Assembly: GCA_947626145.1 (NCBI GenBank)
Contig: CANQRB010000009.1
Location: 42,285 to 106,284 of the forward strand
Direction of reading: 5' to 3'
DNA from: an uncultured Clostridia bacterium
GTDB taxonomy: Bacteria > Bacillota > Clostridia > UMGS1883
Length of the DNA stretch: 64,000 nt
Made by a program: the position numbers and the translations under genes. Below the pieces are notes generated by a model. It saw only the letters and a list, made by a program, of their open reading frames with translations, was not told the DNA's origin and did not search any database. This document shows positions 31,201-39,112 of the stretch, piece after piece (position 1 is the stretch's first letter; each line of letters begins with the position of its first letter).

Positions 31201-31968
31201 TCTTTTACGGTGCCCGCCAACAACAACTATGAAAAAATTGCCGGCACGAATACCGGCATAGATGTGGACAATGTGCCCGACATTGACCATATTGACGTTA
31301 TAATGGGCCACGTCACCGGCAAGGTGGACGAGAGCCAGTACACCGGCACCTCCAACACCGACGCCAAAATCGTCCGCACATTTACAAAGGAGGAGCTTGC
31401 CGCCGCAAAGGGCGGGGACGGAGTTTACCGTCTGAGCTGTGAGCTGCCTGTCGACGCGGATATGTATATCCGTCTCCGCGGCGTGTCCACGGCCGAAGTG
31501 GACGCCAACGGCGATCCGGTACCCGATCCCATGCACAACCGCATCACCGACAACAATACCCGCTTCGACACTATGAACGACTACAACTATTCCAGCCTCA
31601 GCTTTTACTCCAACCCCGTTTGGGTGAGCGTGGGTGAGGGCCCCGTCAGGGCGGCTGAAATTAAGTTCTCCGACGAGCCTCAGTGGGACGGCTCCGCCGT
31701 GAAGGGTACTGTTTCCGTCACCCTTGACCCACGGCTTGAGATAAAGCCCGAGGACGAGGTAAAGGTCTACGTGGCCGCCTTTGATGCCGCGGAGGAGCGG
31801 CTCCTGAGCATAAGCGGCGTTGATGTTTCCTCCGCCGAAAAGGTATCGGTGGACGTCAGCGTGAACGCACCGGAGGACGGTATAGTGAACTTTAAGGCCA
31901 TAGTAGTAAATTCAAAGCTTGAGCCACTTTGCCCCTGCGGTACCTTGAACACGGTTCGCCCGCAGTAA
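28210..31968 (+). CDS. Secreted LamG - metallophosphoesterase - PHP domain fusion
   Basis: A 1252-residue exported protein. After a signal peptide (SAVPALAAEG) come a LamG/concanavalin-like domain (residues ~30-275) and a calcineurin-like metallophosphoesterase (~300-590) with DTQ, GDVVDD, GNHDGW, THD and GGHSHG metal-ligand motifs. Then follows a PHP-type metal hydrolase domain (~615-915) with EYHTHTGQS, ALADHL, LPNHPS and NSDFHF, and a beta-sandwich C-terminus. Both catalytic domains keep their metal ligands by eye. Each family cleaves phosphoester bonds; the outer LamG domain suggests a glycan or glycoconjugate target. The 11-base gap after araA with AGGAGGAAGAAGG indicates one operon. Joining two separate metallo-hydrolases in one exported chain is unusual. 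Confidence 0.85.
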   Translation: MKFKKFFSGLVAAAMAISAVPALAAEGEPNVTAYWKFGREGVKSGNISDASLIIEDQSGNGNDLKMETFGSGDWDKSLQFSDDSMTGQGGSMIFDGDSKSKTGAAFVTVDGAPINKETFRNGYTMEYLYYFPTDWTTEDRWMCLSRRSGSARNIPEGEQGTMYTAVSNCKEIQFVTANADDNHWMGSAAWSVSMDEGGIWYHIAVVSDGNEISTYVNGCEAFRDYASSAMKGMYADPNDGHFHIGTSWWNGIDKFLQGSLQEVRITAQPLEKKDWLVPEPEKYLGEYGDNRAYELRDPDNYTMILLPDTQNTVEYRPDVMNKAIDRLIAEADDFNTVGVIHLGDVVDDNDDDQQYINAREAFYKIPDAGIKFLVQQGNHDGWSGGIHNYWNSFSGKSTAFKRRAGWYLTNSPNGDQNSSYMFLRAGNYDYLVISLSCTGSPSGGLGNVTWLKEDEAWLESVLREYPNCPTIVTTHDLQNCSPTDPSAVQLSNNGWGLWNIVKKYPQVFMMVGGHSHGSGVEILKNDAGKDVISMLADYQFAYNGGNGFFRYLEFDENADKIYFSTYSPYAAALDQDERTFFDVNFMTGKGNEGEIDLKFKERFAGMEAKRVEGISEGKYLAGEYHTHTGQSKDATTNYMSLANSLAAAFHNEDVLQSGANSAAKFSNIKYGRPFDFLALADHLRVSYNGVDGQGNGHYDTAFYVAVQTQMREIEKMQVKGLYGDKIVSSGFEWDMPGLDHASVGVLDSKGNQSVQGIHAFEWLFAPVGDDSNDLYDVSKYNSGGGALNDDLDEQAVYGGRRNNGSVEATYEAARWLEENYPGSYLLPNHPSRHNGQNGEVRIEHLRRLNDAAPSIVFGFEGMPGNHMSGEGRGELPEGDIRAGADEMIAVTGGVWDAMLSEGRRFYNFTNSDFHFKVSTDGRFSSGYWPDEYSANYVYVEPGEDGKLDYGDVVRGLRSGNSYSVYGNLISDLEFTVNGAPMGGETAVGGGDSAEVNISFTVPANNNYEKIAGTNTGIDVDNVPDIDHIDVIMGHVTGKVDESQYTGTSNTDAKIVRTFTKEELAAAKGGDGVYRLSCELPVDADMYIRLRGVSTAEVDANGDPVPDPMHNRITDNNTRFDTMNDYNYSSLSFYSNPVWVSVGEGPVRAAEIKFSDEPQWDGSAVKGTVSVTLDPRLEIKPEDEVKVYVAAFDAAEERLLSISGVDVSSAEKVSVDVSVNAPEDGIVNFKAIVVNSKLEPLCPCGTLNTVRPQ

Positions 31969-31982
31969 AAAATCATAAATGG

Positions 31983-32016
31983 AAAAAACGGCCTGCCGTA
32001 TGGCAGACCGTTTTTT
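31983..32016. terminator. Bidirectional terminator between convergent genes
   Basis: The hairpin AAAAAACGG-CTGCC / GGCAG-CCGTTTTTT, flanked by A and T runs, serves the phosphoesterase gene on plus and lexA on minus. Confidence 0.85.
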
Positions 32017-32024
32017 ATACAATT

Positions 32025-32642
32025 TTATATCAGACTCCGGAATACGCCAACCACAAGGCCGATGATGCTGACGCTGTCAACGATTATGGGATCCATCTCG
32101 TCGTTTTCGGGCTGGAGGCGGAAATGTCCGTTCTCTTTGTAGAAGGTCTTGACCGTGGCGCTGTCCTCCACAAGCGCCACCACCGTATCGCCGTTGCGGG
32201 CCACCGGCTGCTGACGTACGATCACATAGTCGCCGTCGAAAATGCCTGCGTTTATCATGCTTTCGCCCTGAACCTTCAGCATAAACAGATCGGCGTTTTG
32301 GGCGAAGTCCATGGGCAGAGGAAAGGTGCCCTCGTAATTTTCCTCGGCGAGGATTGGCTGACCGGCGGCGACACGGCCGATTATGGGAACCTCAAGAAAT
32401 TCCTTCTCCATAGGCGGAATGTTCACCGACACGCTGTTTTTGAGCCTAAGCGCTCTCGAGCTTCCCTCGGTTTTTTCAAGCTTGCCGTCCCTTTCCAGCC
32501 GCTTCAGATAACCGTGAACGGTGGAGGTGGAGCAAAGACCCACCGCTTCGCCGATCTCACGGACGGTGGGGGGATAGCCCTTTTTCCTTGAATACTGCTC
32601 TATGTATGCGAGAATTTCCTGCTGTTTGCCCGTGTTCGACAT
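32025..32642 (-). CDS. lexA: LexA SOS repressor
   Basis: A 205-residue transcriptional repressor of the SOS response. The N-terminal winged helix (EILAYIEQYSRKKGYPPTVREIGEAVGLCSTSTVHGYLKRLE) is followed by the autocleavage site in GRVAAGQP. The S24-type protease domain has catalytic Ser in QGESMINAG and Lys in TVKTFYK. The reading frame also allows ATG 32648, but the AAGGGGG ribosome binding site is too close to that codon, so ATG 32642 (MSNTGKQQ) is chosen; 205 residues equals the Bacillus subtilis protein. A LexA-type box overlaps its promoter -35, implying autoregulation. Confidence 0.95.
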   Translation of the reverse strand: MSNTGKQQEILAYIEQYSRKKGYPPTVREIGEAVGLCSTSTVHGYLKRLERDGKLEKTEGSSRALRLKNSVSVNIPPMEKEFLEVPIIGRVAAGQPILAEENYEGTFPLPMDFAQNADLFMLKVQGESMINAGIFDGDYVIVRQQPVARNGDTVVALVEDSATVKTFYKENGHFRLQPENDEMDPIIVDSVSIIGLVVGVFRSLI

Positions 32643-32674
32643 GAACATACGCCCCCTTGGGATTCTTTATGTCC

Positions 32675-32714
32675 ATTATAGCACAGTTTTTTCAAAAATG
32701 CAAACAAATGTTCA
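32675..32714 (-). promoter_or_regulatory. lexA promoter overlapped by LexA box
   Basis: On the minus strand TTGCAT (plus 32698-32703) and TATAAT (plus 32675-32680) are spaced by 17 bases. CAAACAAATGTTCA at 32701-32714 fits the Bacillus LexA box CGAACRNRYGTTYC at 12 of 14 positions and overlaps the -35 hexamer by three bases. Confidence 0.75.
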
Positions 32715-32742
32715 AAAAAATTGTGAACATTTTGTAAACTTT

Positions 32743-33840
32743 TTAAACATTAAACCGGAACAGAACAATGTCTCCGTCCTTCATTACGTACTCCTTGCCC
32801 TCGCTGCGGACAAGTCCCTTTTCCTTGGCGGCGTTCATGGAGCCGCAGGCTATGAGGTCGTCGTAGGCCACAACCTCGGCACGGATAAAGCCGCGCTCAA
32901 AGTCGGTGTGTATCTTGCCGGCGGCCTGAGGCGCCTTTGTGCCGTTGGTTATGGTCCAGGCCCTGACCTCGGGAGCGCCGGCGGTCAGATAGCTTATGAG
33001 GCCCAGCAGCTTGTAGCTCTTCTTTACAAGGCGGTCCAGACCGGACTCGCTGAGGCCCATCTCCTCAAGGAACATTTGCTTTTCCTCGGGGTCGAGGCCG
33101 CTTATCTCCTCCTCTATGCGGGCGGAGATGGGCAGCACCTCCGAGCCCTCGGCGGCGGCGATCTCCTCCACTACCTTTACGTAGGGATTGTTTTCGATAC
33201 CGTCGGCAAAGTCGTTCTCGCCCACGTTTGCGGCGTAGAGCACGGGCTTCATGGTCAGGAGCGAAAGCTCCTTCACAATGGCGGCTTCCTCCTCGCTGAC
33301 GGGCACGGTGCGGGCGCTCTTACCGGCTTCGAGGGCGTCCTTAAAGCGCTGCCAGAGGTCTCTTTCGGCGGCGTACTTTTTGTCGCCGGACTTCATGGCC
33401 TTGCCAACGCGCTCGATGCGCTTTTCCACGCTTTCAAGGTCGGCGAAGATCAGCTCCAGGTCTATCGTTTCGATGTCGCGCCGTGGATCCACGCTGCCGT
33501 CCACGTGTATGATGTTGCTGTCGTCAAAGCAGCGCACCACGTGTACAATGGCGTCCACCTCGCGGATGTGTGACAGGAACTTATTACCCAGTCCCTCGCC
33601 GCGGCTGGCGCCCTTTACAAGACCGGCTATGTCCACAAATTCCACTATCGCAGGGGTGACCTTTTCGGGATTGTACATTTTCGCCAGCACGTCAAGCCTC
33701 TCGTCGGGGACAGCGACGATGCCTACGTTGGGCTCTATTGTGCAGAAGGGGTAGTTGGCGCTCTCGGCTCCGGCCTGGGTTATCGCGTTGAAAAGTGTGC
33801 TTTTGCCCACGTTGGGCAGGCCTACTATGCCTAATTTCAT
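32743..33840 (-). CDS. ychF: Redox-regulated ATPase of the Obg-like family
   Basis: A 365-residue P-loop protein of the YchF/Ola1 group, ribosome-associated and ATP-specific. G1 is GLPNVGKSTLF, the switch region TIEPNVGIV, G3 DIAGLVKGASRGEGLGNKFL, and the atypical G4 position reads NVGEND instead of NKxD, as expected for this family. A coiled-coil region (residues ~130-200) and C-terminal TGS-like domain (GAPEVRAWTITNGTKAPQAAGKIHTDFERGFIRAEVV) complete it. A promoter lies 62 bases upstream. lexA follows on the same strand but has its own promoter. Confidence 0.97.
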   Translation of the reverse strand: MKLGIVGLPNVGKSTLFNAITQAGAESANYPFCTIEPNVGIVAVPDERLDVLAKMYNPEKVTPAIVEFVDIAGLVKGASRGEGLGNKFLSHIREVDAIVHVVRCFDDSNIIHVDGSVDPRRDIETIDLELIFADLESVEKRIERVGKAMKSGDKKYAAERDLWQRFKDALEAGKSARTVPVSEEEAAIVKELSLLTMKPVLYAANVGENDFADGIENNPYVKVVEEIAAAEGSEVLPISARIEEEISGLDPEEKQMFLEEMGLSESGLDRLVKKSYKLLGLISYLTAGAPEVRAWTITNGTKAPQAAGKIHTDFERGFIRAEVVAYDDLIACGSMNAAKEKGLVRSEGKEYVMKDGDIVLFRFNV

Positions 33841-33901
33841 TTTATATCATATCTCCTTTGCGATTCTTTATCTTGCTTGTTAGAAAAATACAGCTTATAT
33901 A

Positions 33902-33930
33902 AGTATAACACAGCGGATTTATTTTTTCAA
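33902..33930 (-). promoter_or_regulatory. ychF promoter
   Basis: On the minus strand TTGAAA (plus 33925-33930) and TATACT (plus 33902-33907) have 17-base spacing. Confidence 0.75.
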
Positions 33931-33970
33931 TAGTTTTTCCGATTAAATTATAAATTCAAGTTTTTTAGCT

Positions 33971-34039
33971 GTAATTATCCCTTCCGCCGGATAATTACAC
34001 GAAGAAAGGCCGTGACCCCAAACGGTCGGGATCGCGGCC
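33971..34039 (-). terminator. Terminator after the CotH-kinase gene, plus an adjacent 10-bp hairpin
   Basis: A stem (GGCCGTGACCCC 34008-34019 with GGGATCGCGGCC 34028-34039, one mismatch region) is followed on the minus strand by TTTCTTC. Next to it, GTAATTATCC 33971-33980 / 33989-33998 forms a perfect 10-bp hairpin with no evident T tail. Confidence 0.7.
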
Positions 34040-34050
34040 TCTTTTCAAAT

Positions 34051-36261
34051 TTACGGCTGGCTTACGCTCACGTTTGTCAGATAGGTAAAGCCTTTGTACT
34101 GTGCGGTCAGAACCGCCGTGCCGGGGGCCAGCGCTTTGACCATTCCGTTTTCCACGCTTACGCAGTCGCCGGAAACCGTCGCCTCGGCTTTAAGCCGCTG
34201 TCCCTCGGGGCCCACAAGGAAAAGGGGAAGGGTCTCGCCGACGGTCATGCCGGCAAATCGGGAAGCCCGGCCAATTCCCAGGGGAACAACGGGCGTTTCC
34301 TCCGTTGGTTCGGCTGCCGCGGCGGTCACCGTATAGGGTTCGTTGAGCTGCGGAGTAAATGTTACCTGACCCATGCCGCTGGTCACCGTGCCCCTGTGGC
34401 TTACGCTTACCTGAACGGGCGTTCCGTCGGTGGAAACGGCGCTCACAGTGACGGGAATGCCGGAAAATACGGTGTATATCTTTCCTCCGCCGATGCCCGC
34501 GGCCGCGCCGCTTATGCTGTAGTTTATCTCGGCGCTGCCTCCGGTGGGAGCCGTGACGAGCTGGATGCGGGCCTGACCGGTTATTCCGGCGTTAAAGCTG
34601 TTGTTGAGTACGTTTGTGTACTGCTTTATTATCTGATCTTGGCGGTCGGCGGCGAATTTCCTGTAGCTGTCGGTGTTTCGGAGCCAGCCGTCAACCCTGC
34701 TTTCGACCGGCCCCCAGCCCCAGCGGAGCAGGTCGGCCGTCTTGCCATCAACGCGTCCGGCCACAAGGCCGTCAACTATGTTCTTTATGCCGTCCGCGTT
34801 CATTGTCGTGTTGATATAGGCCATTGTCCTCTGTGCAAAGCGGCTGCGGAAGGTCTCGTTTTTCATGAGACCGGCAAAGAACCGCGTGGCGTACAGGGGA
34901 TGGCGGGCCTCGGTGTCCGGCTCCGTGCCCAAAAGGCTGAGCCTCAGGGTGTCGTGCCACGAGCTCTCGAAGGCTATGTCAAAATCATGTATCATGAACC
35001 GCCACTTGCCGTCAAGGCCGTATTTGCTTTCGTCGGTTTTTTCCTCCGTGATGCGCCAGAACTTCATATTGTTGCCCGGCCAGTCGTCGTTGGCGGAGTA
35101 GATATAGACTATCATGTAATCTATCAGATTGTCCACGTCCACATTGGCGCAAAACTCCGCATACACATTGGGGTCGGTTATGTCTTTGGCTATACAGAGA
35201 TCCTGTATGTACCTCCATTGGTCGCGGTAGTAGCTTTCGCCCAGCTCTCCCTTGTCGTTGCCGTCCTTTGGCCCGGAGGAATACTCGATTTTGTCCACGT
35301 AGACCGTTCCGTTGTCGGACAGGGCGTCATAGGAGGGAGGCAGGGTCCAGTCTCTGTCGAAAAAGACGATGTTGTCATTGTCCGTGCCGTAATGCGAGGC
35401 CACGTAGTCGTCGTCATACTGCTCGCGGCACTCGTACATACCCCAGTATTCTCCGTTCAGGAACAGCGCCACGGGAGTGCTGGCGGCGGTGTCCGCCCTG
35501 CCGCGCTCACCCAGCTTCTGAGCCACAACGTCGCGCAGATCGGTGTACTGAGCGTCCGATACTCGCATGGTGACCTTGGAATACTGTGTTATCAGGCGGC
35601 CGCTCCGGTCGTAGTTTTCGGGTATGAGCGGATAATCCAGATATTTGCCCTGCGCCGGGTCGGTATTCTTGAAGTATATCCGCAGGGACTTCTTTGGGTT
35701 GGAGCGGGAACCGTGACCGCTGACCTTGACCTCTATGGCGCGGTTGATGTCGCGGGCGCCCATGGCGCCGCAATATTGGAAGGAGCCCGGAACCTTATGC
35801 TCGTAGTTATAGTTGGAATAAATTCCGTTTTCCCTGTCCCAAAGGTCCTTCGGGGCGATCGTAAGGTTGACCATGGGCAGATTGCCAAAATAGCTTTGAA
35901 GGTCGCTACCCACAAAATAGACCTCGGTCGCCGCCTCGCTGCTCTGGCCGCCAACGATGGACACGGCGCGGATCACCGTGCCGGACGGTATGTTGGTCTG
36001 GCTTCCTCCGCGGGGGTCGTTGTTAATGACCGATGAGGCGGCGGAAATGGGGATCGGGGCCGTGTAAAGGTAAGACGAGGCGGTGGGAACTGATCCGTCG
36101 GTGGTGTAGTATATATTTCCCTCGCCGCTGAGAGCGAGCGTGAAAGCCTCTCCGTAAACGCCGCCCGGCACCGAAAAGGACGGAACTGCCGGTACGTCGG
36201 CGGCAAGGGCCGTCATTATCAGCAGCACGAACGCGGCCGCCGCAACTGTGGCTTTTTTCAT
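34051..36261 (-). CDS. Secreted CotH-kinase family protein
   Basis: A 736-residue exported protein. The signal peptide ends at ALAAD, followed by a chitobiase/hexosaminidase C-terminal-like beta domain (residues ~25-120, FTLALSGEGNIYYTTDGSVPT). The CotH kinase-like domain (~130-480) has VSGHGSRSNPKKSLRIYF, a nucleotide-binding-type stretch, FLNGEYWGMYECREQYDDDYV and HDFDIAF, corresponding to the family's catalytic and Mg2+-binding segments. A Big2-like C-terminal domain (~665-736) ends it. CotH proteins are atypical kinases of the spore coat; outer-surface versions occur in gut clostridia. GTG 36270 is in frame, but GGAAG spacing favours ATG 36261. Its substrate is unknown. Confidence 0.85.
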   Translation of the reverse strand: MKKATVAAAAFVLLIMTALAADVPAVPSFSVPGGVYGEAFTLALSGEGNIYYTTDGSVPTASSYLYTAPIPISAASSVINNDPRGGSQTNIPSGTVIRAVSIVGGQSSEAATEVYFVGSDLQSYFGNLPMVNLTIAPKDLWDRENGIYSNYNYEHKVPGSFQYCGAMGARDINRAIEVKVSGHGSRSNPKKSLRIYFKNTDPAQGKYLDYPLIPENYDRSGRLITQYSKVTMRVSDAQYTDLRDVVAQKLGERGRADTAASTPVALFLNGEYWGMYECREQYDDDYVASHYGTDNDNIVFFDRDWTLPPSYDALSDNGTVYVDKIEYSSGPKDGNDKGELGESYYRDQWRYIQDLCIAKDITDPNVYAEFCANVDVDNLIDYMIVYIYSANDDWPGNNMKFWRITEEKTDESKYGLDGKWRFMIHDFDIAFESSWHDTLRLSLLGTEPDTEARHPLYATRFFAGLMKNETFRSRFAQRTMAYINTTMNADGIKNIVDGLVAGRVDGKTADLLRWGWGPVESRVDGWLRNTDSYRKFAADRQDQIIKQYTNVLNNSFNAGITGQARIQLVTAPTGGSAEINYSISGAAAGIGGGKIYTVFSGIPVTVSAVSTDGTPVQVSVSHRGTVTSGMGQVTFTPQLNEPYTVTAAAAEPTEETPVVPLGIGRASRFAGMTVGETLPLFLVGPEGQRLKAEATVSGDCVSVENGMVKALAPGTAVLTAQYKGFTYLTNVSVSQP

Positions 36262-36294
36262 TTTTTTCACTTCCGTTCATTTTTCCTCAATTTT

Positions 36295-36323
36295 ATTATA
36301 CATTATCCGTGAAAAAATTGCAA
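36295..36323 (-). promoter_or_regulatory. Promoter of the CotH-kinase gene
   Basis: On the minus strand TTGCAA (plus 36318-36323) and TATAAT (plus 36295-36300) have 17-base spacing. Confidence 0.75.
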
Positions 36324-36475
36324 GTGGTTTTTTGCGGTGTTTACCGTACGTTCATTTTTTTGTGAAAGGATTACATACCCGTTTTATGCCGAGATTGGTT
36401 ATATAAGGATCAGAATAAAATCTTCGCTCCCGGGGCAGTATAAACTCACAATGTTTTGTGAGCGGGGTGTGGACG

Positions 36476-37579
36476 ATGAAAAAAATTGCGAAGGTGTGCT
36501 TTTGGGTCATATTTTCCTTCGGGCTGCTTATGGCGGCGGGAATTACGGCGGGCGGACTGTATCTGTCGTTCAGCGAACGTGTCGGCGAAGCCGCCCGGGA
36601 GGGGCAGCGGCTGGCCGCCCAGACTGACGAGATACCTCCCGTCGTGGAGGAGGAAAAAACCGGCGGCCTTGAGGACATGATAGAGTCTGTCATGCCTTCC
36701 GTTGTGGGTATATCCGGAGCCGCAGGCGGGGACGCCTCCGCATGGAACATGGGCAGCGGCGTTGTCGCCACCGAAAACGGCTATATTATCACCAATCAGC
36801 ACGTCGTGGGCGGTTCGGATGAGATCGTGGTCACTCTTTACAATGGCGCTACCCGCAAGGCCCGCATGATCTGGAGCGACAGCGCCCTTGATCTGGCGGT
36901 CATTAAGATAGACGGCGAACGCTTCACCGCCGCCGAGCTTGGCGAGGCCGAAAAACTCCGTGTGGGAGAGAGCGTGGTCGCCATCGGCAACCCCTTGAGT
37001 ATGCAGTTTGAGCGGACGGTCACCGCCGGCATCGTCAGCGCCACCGGCCGCACCATAACGGTGGACAACGGCGGAGTCCCCGGCACCATGGAGGATCTTA
37101 TCCAGACCGACGCGTCCATAAATCCCGGCAACAGCGGCGGTCCGCTGATAAACTCCGCCGGTCAGGTGGTTGGCATCAACACCGTCAAGGTCTCGGCGGC
37201 GGAGGGGATGGGTTTCGCCATTCCGATAGACCTTTGCCGGCCCGTGATTGCCCGCATTAAAAATCTCGGCCGGTTCAGGACTCCGTACGCCGGACTTTAC
37301 GCCTACACCTCCGAGGCGGCCCGCTACATTAAGAACGTGGAGGGCTTCAGCCGGGGACTGTATGTGGCCCAGCTGGACGCCGCCGGCCCGGCCTTTGAGG
37401 CGGGGCTGCGGTACGGCGACATCATAGTTTACGCCGACGGGAGGGAGGTCAATTCAATGCTGGCTTTTCGCTGTCTGCTGTTCACCCACCAGCCCGGCGA
37501 GACCATGACCGTCTCCTTTTTGCGGGACGACAGCCTTCGCGAGGTGACCCTGACCCTTACCGAAAAGCCGGAACAGTGA
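36476..37579 (+). CDS. HtrA/DegP-type membrane-anchored serine protease
   Basis: A 367-residue trypsin-like protease with one N-terminal membrane span (residues ~6-30), an acidic linker, a protease domain and a C-terminal PDZ domain (~265-365). The triad is visible: His109 in ITNQHVVGG, Asp139 in SALDLAVIK and Ser220 in NPGNSGGPL. Such proteases degrade or refold damaged exported proteins on the outside of the membrane. ATG 36476 has GGGGTG just upstream; the frame extends to an earlier GTG without support. The PrsA-like foldase gene follows, giving two extracytoplasmic protein-quality genes side by side. Confidence 0.95.
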   Translation: MKKIAKVCFWVIFSFGLLMAAGITAGGLYLSFSERVGEAAREGQRLAAQTDEIPPVVEEEKTGGLEDMIESVMPSVVGISGAAGGDASAWNMGSGVVATENGYIITNQHVVGGSDEIVVTLYNGATRKARMIWSDSALDLAVIKIDGERFTAAELGEAEKLRVGESVVAIGNPLSMQFERTVTAGIVSATGRTITVDNGGVPGTMEDLIQTDASINPGNSGGPLINSAGQVVGINTVKVSAAEGMGFAIPIDLCRPVIARIKNLGRFRTPYAGLYAYTSEAARYIKNVEGFSRGLYVAQLDAAGPAFEAGLRYGDIIVYADGREVNSMLAFRCLLFTHQPGETMTVSFLRDDSLREVTLTLTEKPEQ

Positions 37580-37668
37580 GATGCGAAAGAATATTGATAT
37601 GAAGCCGCCGGTCAGTCCGGCGGCTAAAAAATAAAATTAAAAAAGTAATAAAAAAGTAATATTTGGGC

Positions 37669-37697
37669 TTGCAAAATAAAATTATATAGTGTATAAT
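37669..37697 (+). promoter_or_regulatory. Promoter of the PrsA-like foldase gene
   Basis: TTGCAA 37669-37674 and TATAAT 37692-37697 are spaced by 17 bases. Confidence 0.8.
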
Positions 37698-37731
37698 AAA
37701 AAGTAATTAAAATAAAATGGGAGGAAAACCA

Positions 37732-38979
37732 ATGAACAGTAAATTCAAAGCTCTGGCCGCCCTGGCCGTGAGCGGAGCCATGGCCCTGAGCGGCTGTCAT
37801 TTTGTGGGCAAGCCCAACGAGGACGGAGTTATCAGCGACGCCGAAAGCAACAAATACGACGAGACTGTTGTGGCCGAGGTCAACGGACAGGATATGACCC
37901 TTGCCGATTTCAACTTTATGTATTACAACAACGCGGCCCAAATTCAGTACAATTATGCCTCCATGGGCATATACGACTGGGAAAACCAGCAGTATGTCGG
38001 CGATGATGAGAAATATGCCGGCAAGAATTACGGCGAGGTTGTCCGTCAGGTGACCGTTGACCAGATGTCCCAGTTCATAGTTGCCCAGCAGAAGGCCAAG
38101 GAATACGACATCCTCGTGGACGACGATGTGGTTGAGGCCGCCGACAAGCAGAAACAGAGCCTCATCAGCCAGAACTTTGGCGGCGATGAGGAAGAATACA
38201 AAAATTACCTCGATTATTGCTTTATCAGCGATTATACGGTGGAAAAATATATGCAGCGTTCCCAGGTCATTATGGAGCTCATGGACCGTCTCTCTCAGGA
38301 GGGCGAGATCTGCGCCGTGACCGAGGACGAGGTTGACGACCAGTATCTCAAGGCCAGTCACGTACTTATTCTCGTGGATGACGACACCACCGACGAGCAG
38401 GCCCTTGCCAAGGCCAACGAGGTGGTCGCCAAGCTGGATGCCGGCGAGGACATGGCCAAGCTCATTGAGGAGTACGGCGAGGATCCCGGCATGGAGCAGC
38501 AGGATTATTATGTGTTTACCGAGGGCGAAATGGTAGACGAGTTCTATCAGGGCACAAAGGCCCTTGGCCCCAACGAATACACCAGGACCCCCGTCAAGAC
38601 CGATTACGGCTATCATGTGATTTACCGCTATCCGCTGACCAAGGGCGTTGACGGCTATGACGAGGCCGAGTCCAATCTTGTTGCCAGGAAGTTCAGCGAC
38701 GCCATGGAGCAGTGGGTAGAGACCGCGTCCACCAAGATATACGACGATGTCCTTGACGAGGCCCTTGCGTCTCAGCAGGAGGAGCTTGAGGCCGAGCAGC
38801 AGGCCGCCATGGAGCAGCAGGCTCAGCAGGCCGCCCAGCAGCAGGCCGCCGGTTCCACTGATACTGACGCCGCAGCGCCCGAGACCGACGGAACAGTCGA
38901 TACGGCGCCTGACGCCGCCGCACCCGATGCCGCCGCTGAAGGCGGCGACGTGCCCACGGCAGAGGTTCCCGCGGAATAA
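37732..38979 (+). CDS. PrsA/SurA-like peptidyl-prolyl isomerase lipoprotein
   Basis: A 415-residue lipoprotein with lipobox L-S-G-C (Cys22), a SurA-type N-terminal chaperone region, and a parvulin (PpiC) domain at residues ~205-305 (SHVLILVDDD...DYGYHVIYRYP). The C-terminal ~85 residues are a low-complexity Gln/Ala/Glu and then Asp/Ala/Pro-rich tail with no fold expected. It would act outside the membrane on newly exported proteins, relevant to the many large secreted proteins here. GGGAGG at 37719-37724 supports ATG 37732 over the earlier in-frame codon. Confidence 0.93.
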   Translation: MNSKFKALAALAVSGAMALSGCHFVGKPNEDGVISDAESNKYDETVVAEVNGQDMTLADFNFMYYNNAAQIQYNYASMGIYDWENQQYVGDDEKYAGKNYGEVVRQVTVDQMSQFIVAQQKAKEYDILVDDDVVEAADKQKQSLISQNFGGDEEEYKNYLDYCFISDYTVEKYMQRSQVIMELMDRLSQEGEICAVTEDEVDDQYLKASHVLILVDDDTTDEQALAKANEVVAKLDAGEDMAKLIEEYGEDPGMEQQDYYVFTEGEMVDEFYQGTKALGPNEYTRTPVKTDYGYHVIYRYPLTKGVDGYDEAESNLVARKFSDAMEQWVETASTKIYDDVLDEALASQQEELEAEQQAAMEQQAQQAAQQQAAGSTDTDAAAPETDGTVDTAPDAAAPDAAAEGGDVPTAEVPAE

Positions 38980-38999
38980 AGCGAAGAATATGATTCAAG

Positions 39000-39047
39000 G
39001 CCTCGCAAACGTGTCGAGCGTTTGCGAGGCTCATATTTTTTTATTTT
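39000..39047 (+). terminator. Terminator after the foldase gene
   Basis: A perfect 12-bp stem (39000-39011 / 39019-39030) with a 7-base loop is followed by a T-rich tail. Confidence 0.85.
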
Positions 39048-39051
39048 GACG

Positions 39052-39080
39052 TTGCATTTTATTTCCTTTTATGCTATAAT
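39052..39080 (+). promoter_or_regulatory. Promoter of the smc operon (extended -10)
   Basis: TTGCAT 39052-39057 and TATAAT 39075-39080 have a 17-base spacer, with TG before the -10 box. Confidence 0.8.
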
Positions 39081-39112
39081 AAAATATAGTTGTACTTTAA
39101 GAGGTGAGATGT

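Noticed and set aside
37602..37625. GC hairpin after the HtrA gene as a Rho-independent terminator
   Set aside because: AGCCGCCGG/CCGGCGGCT is a good stem but is followed by A, not T, and also lacks a T tail on the other strand.
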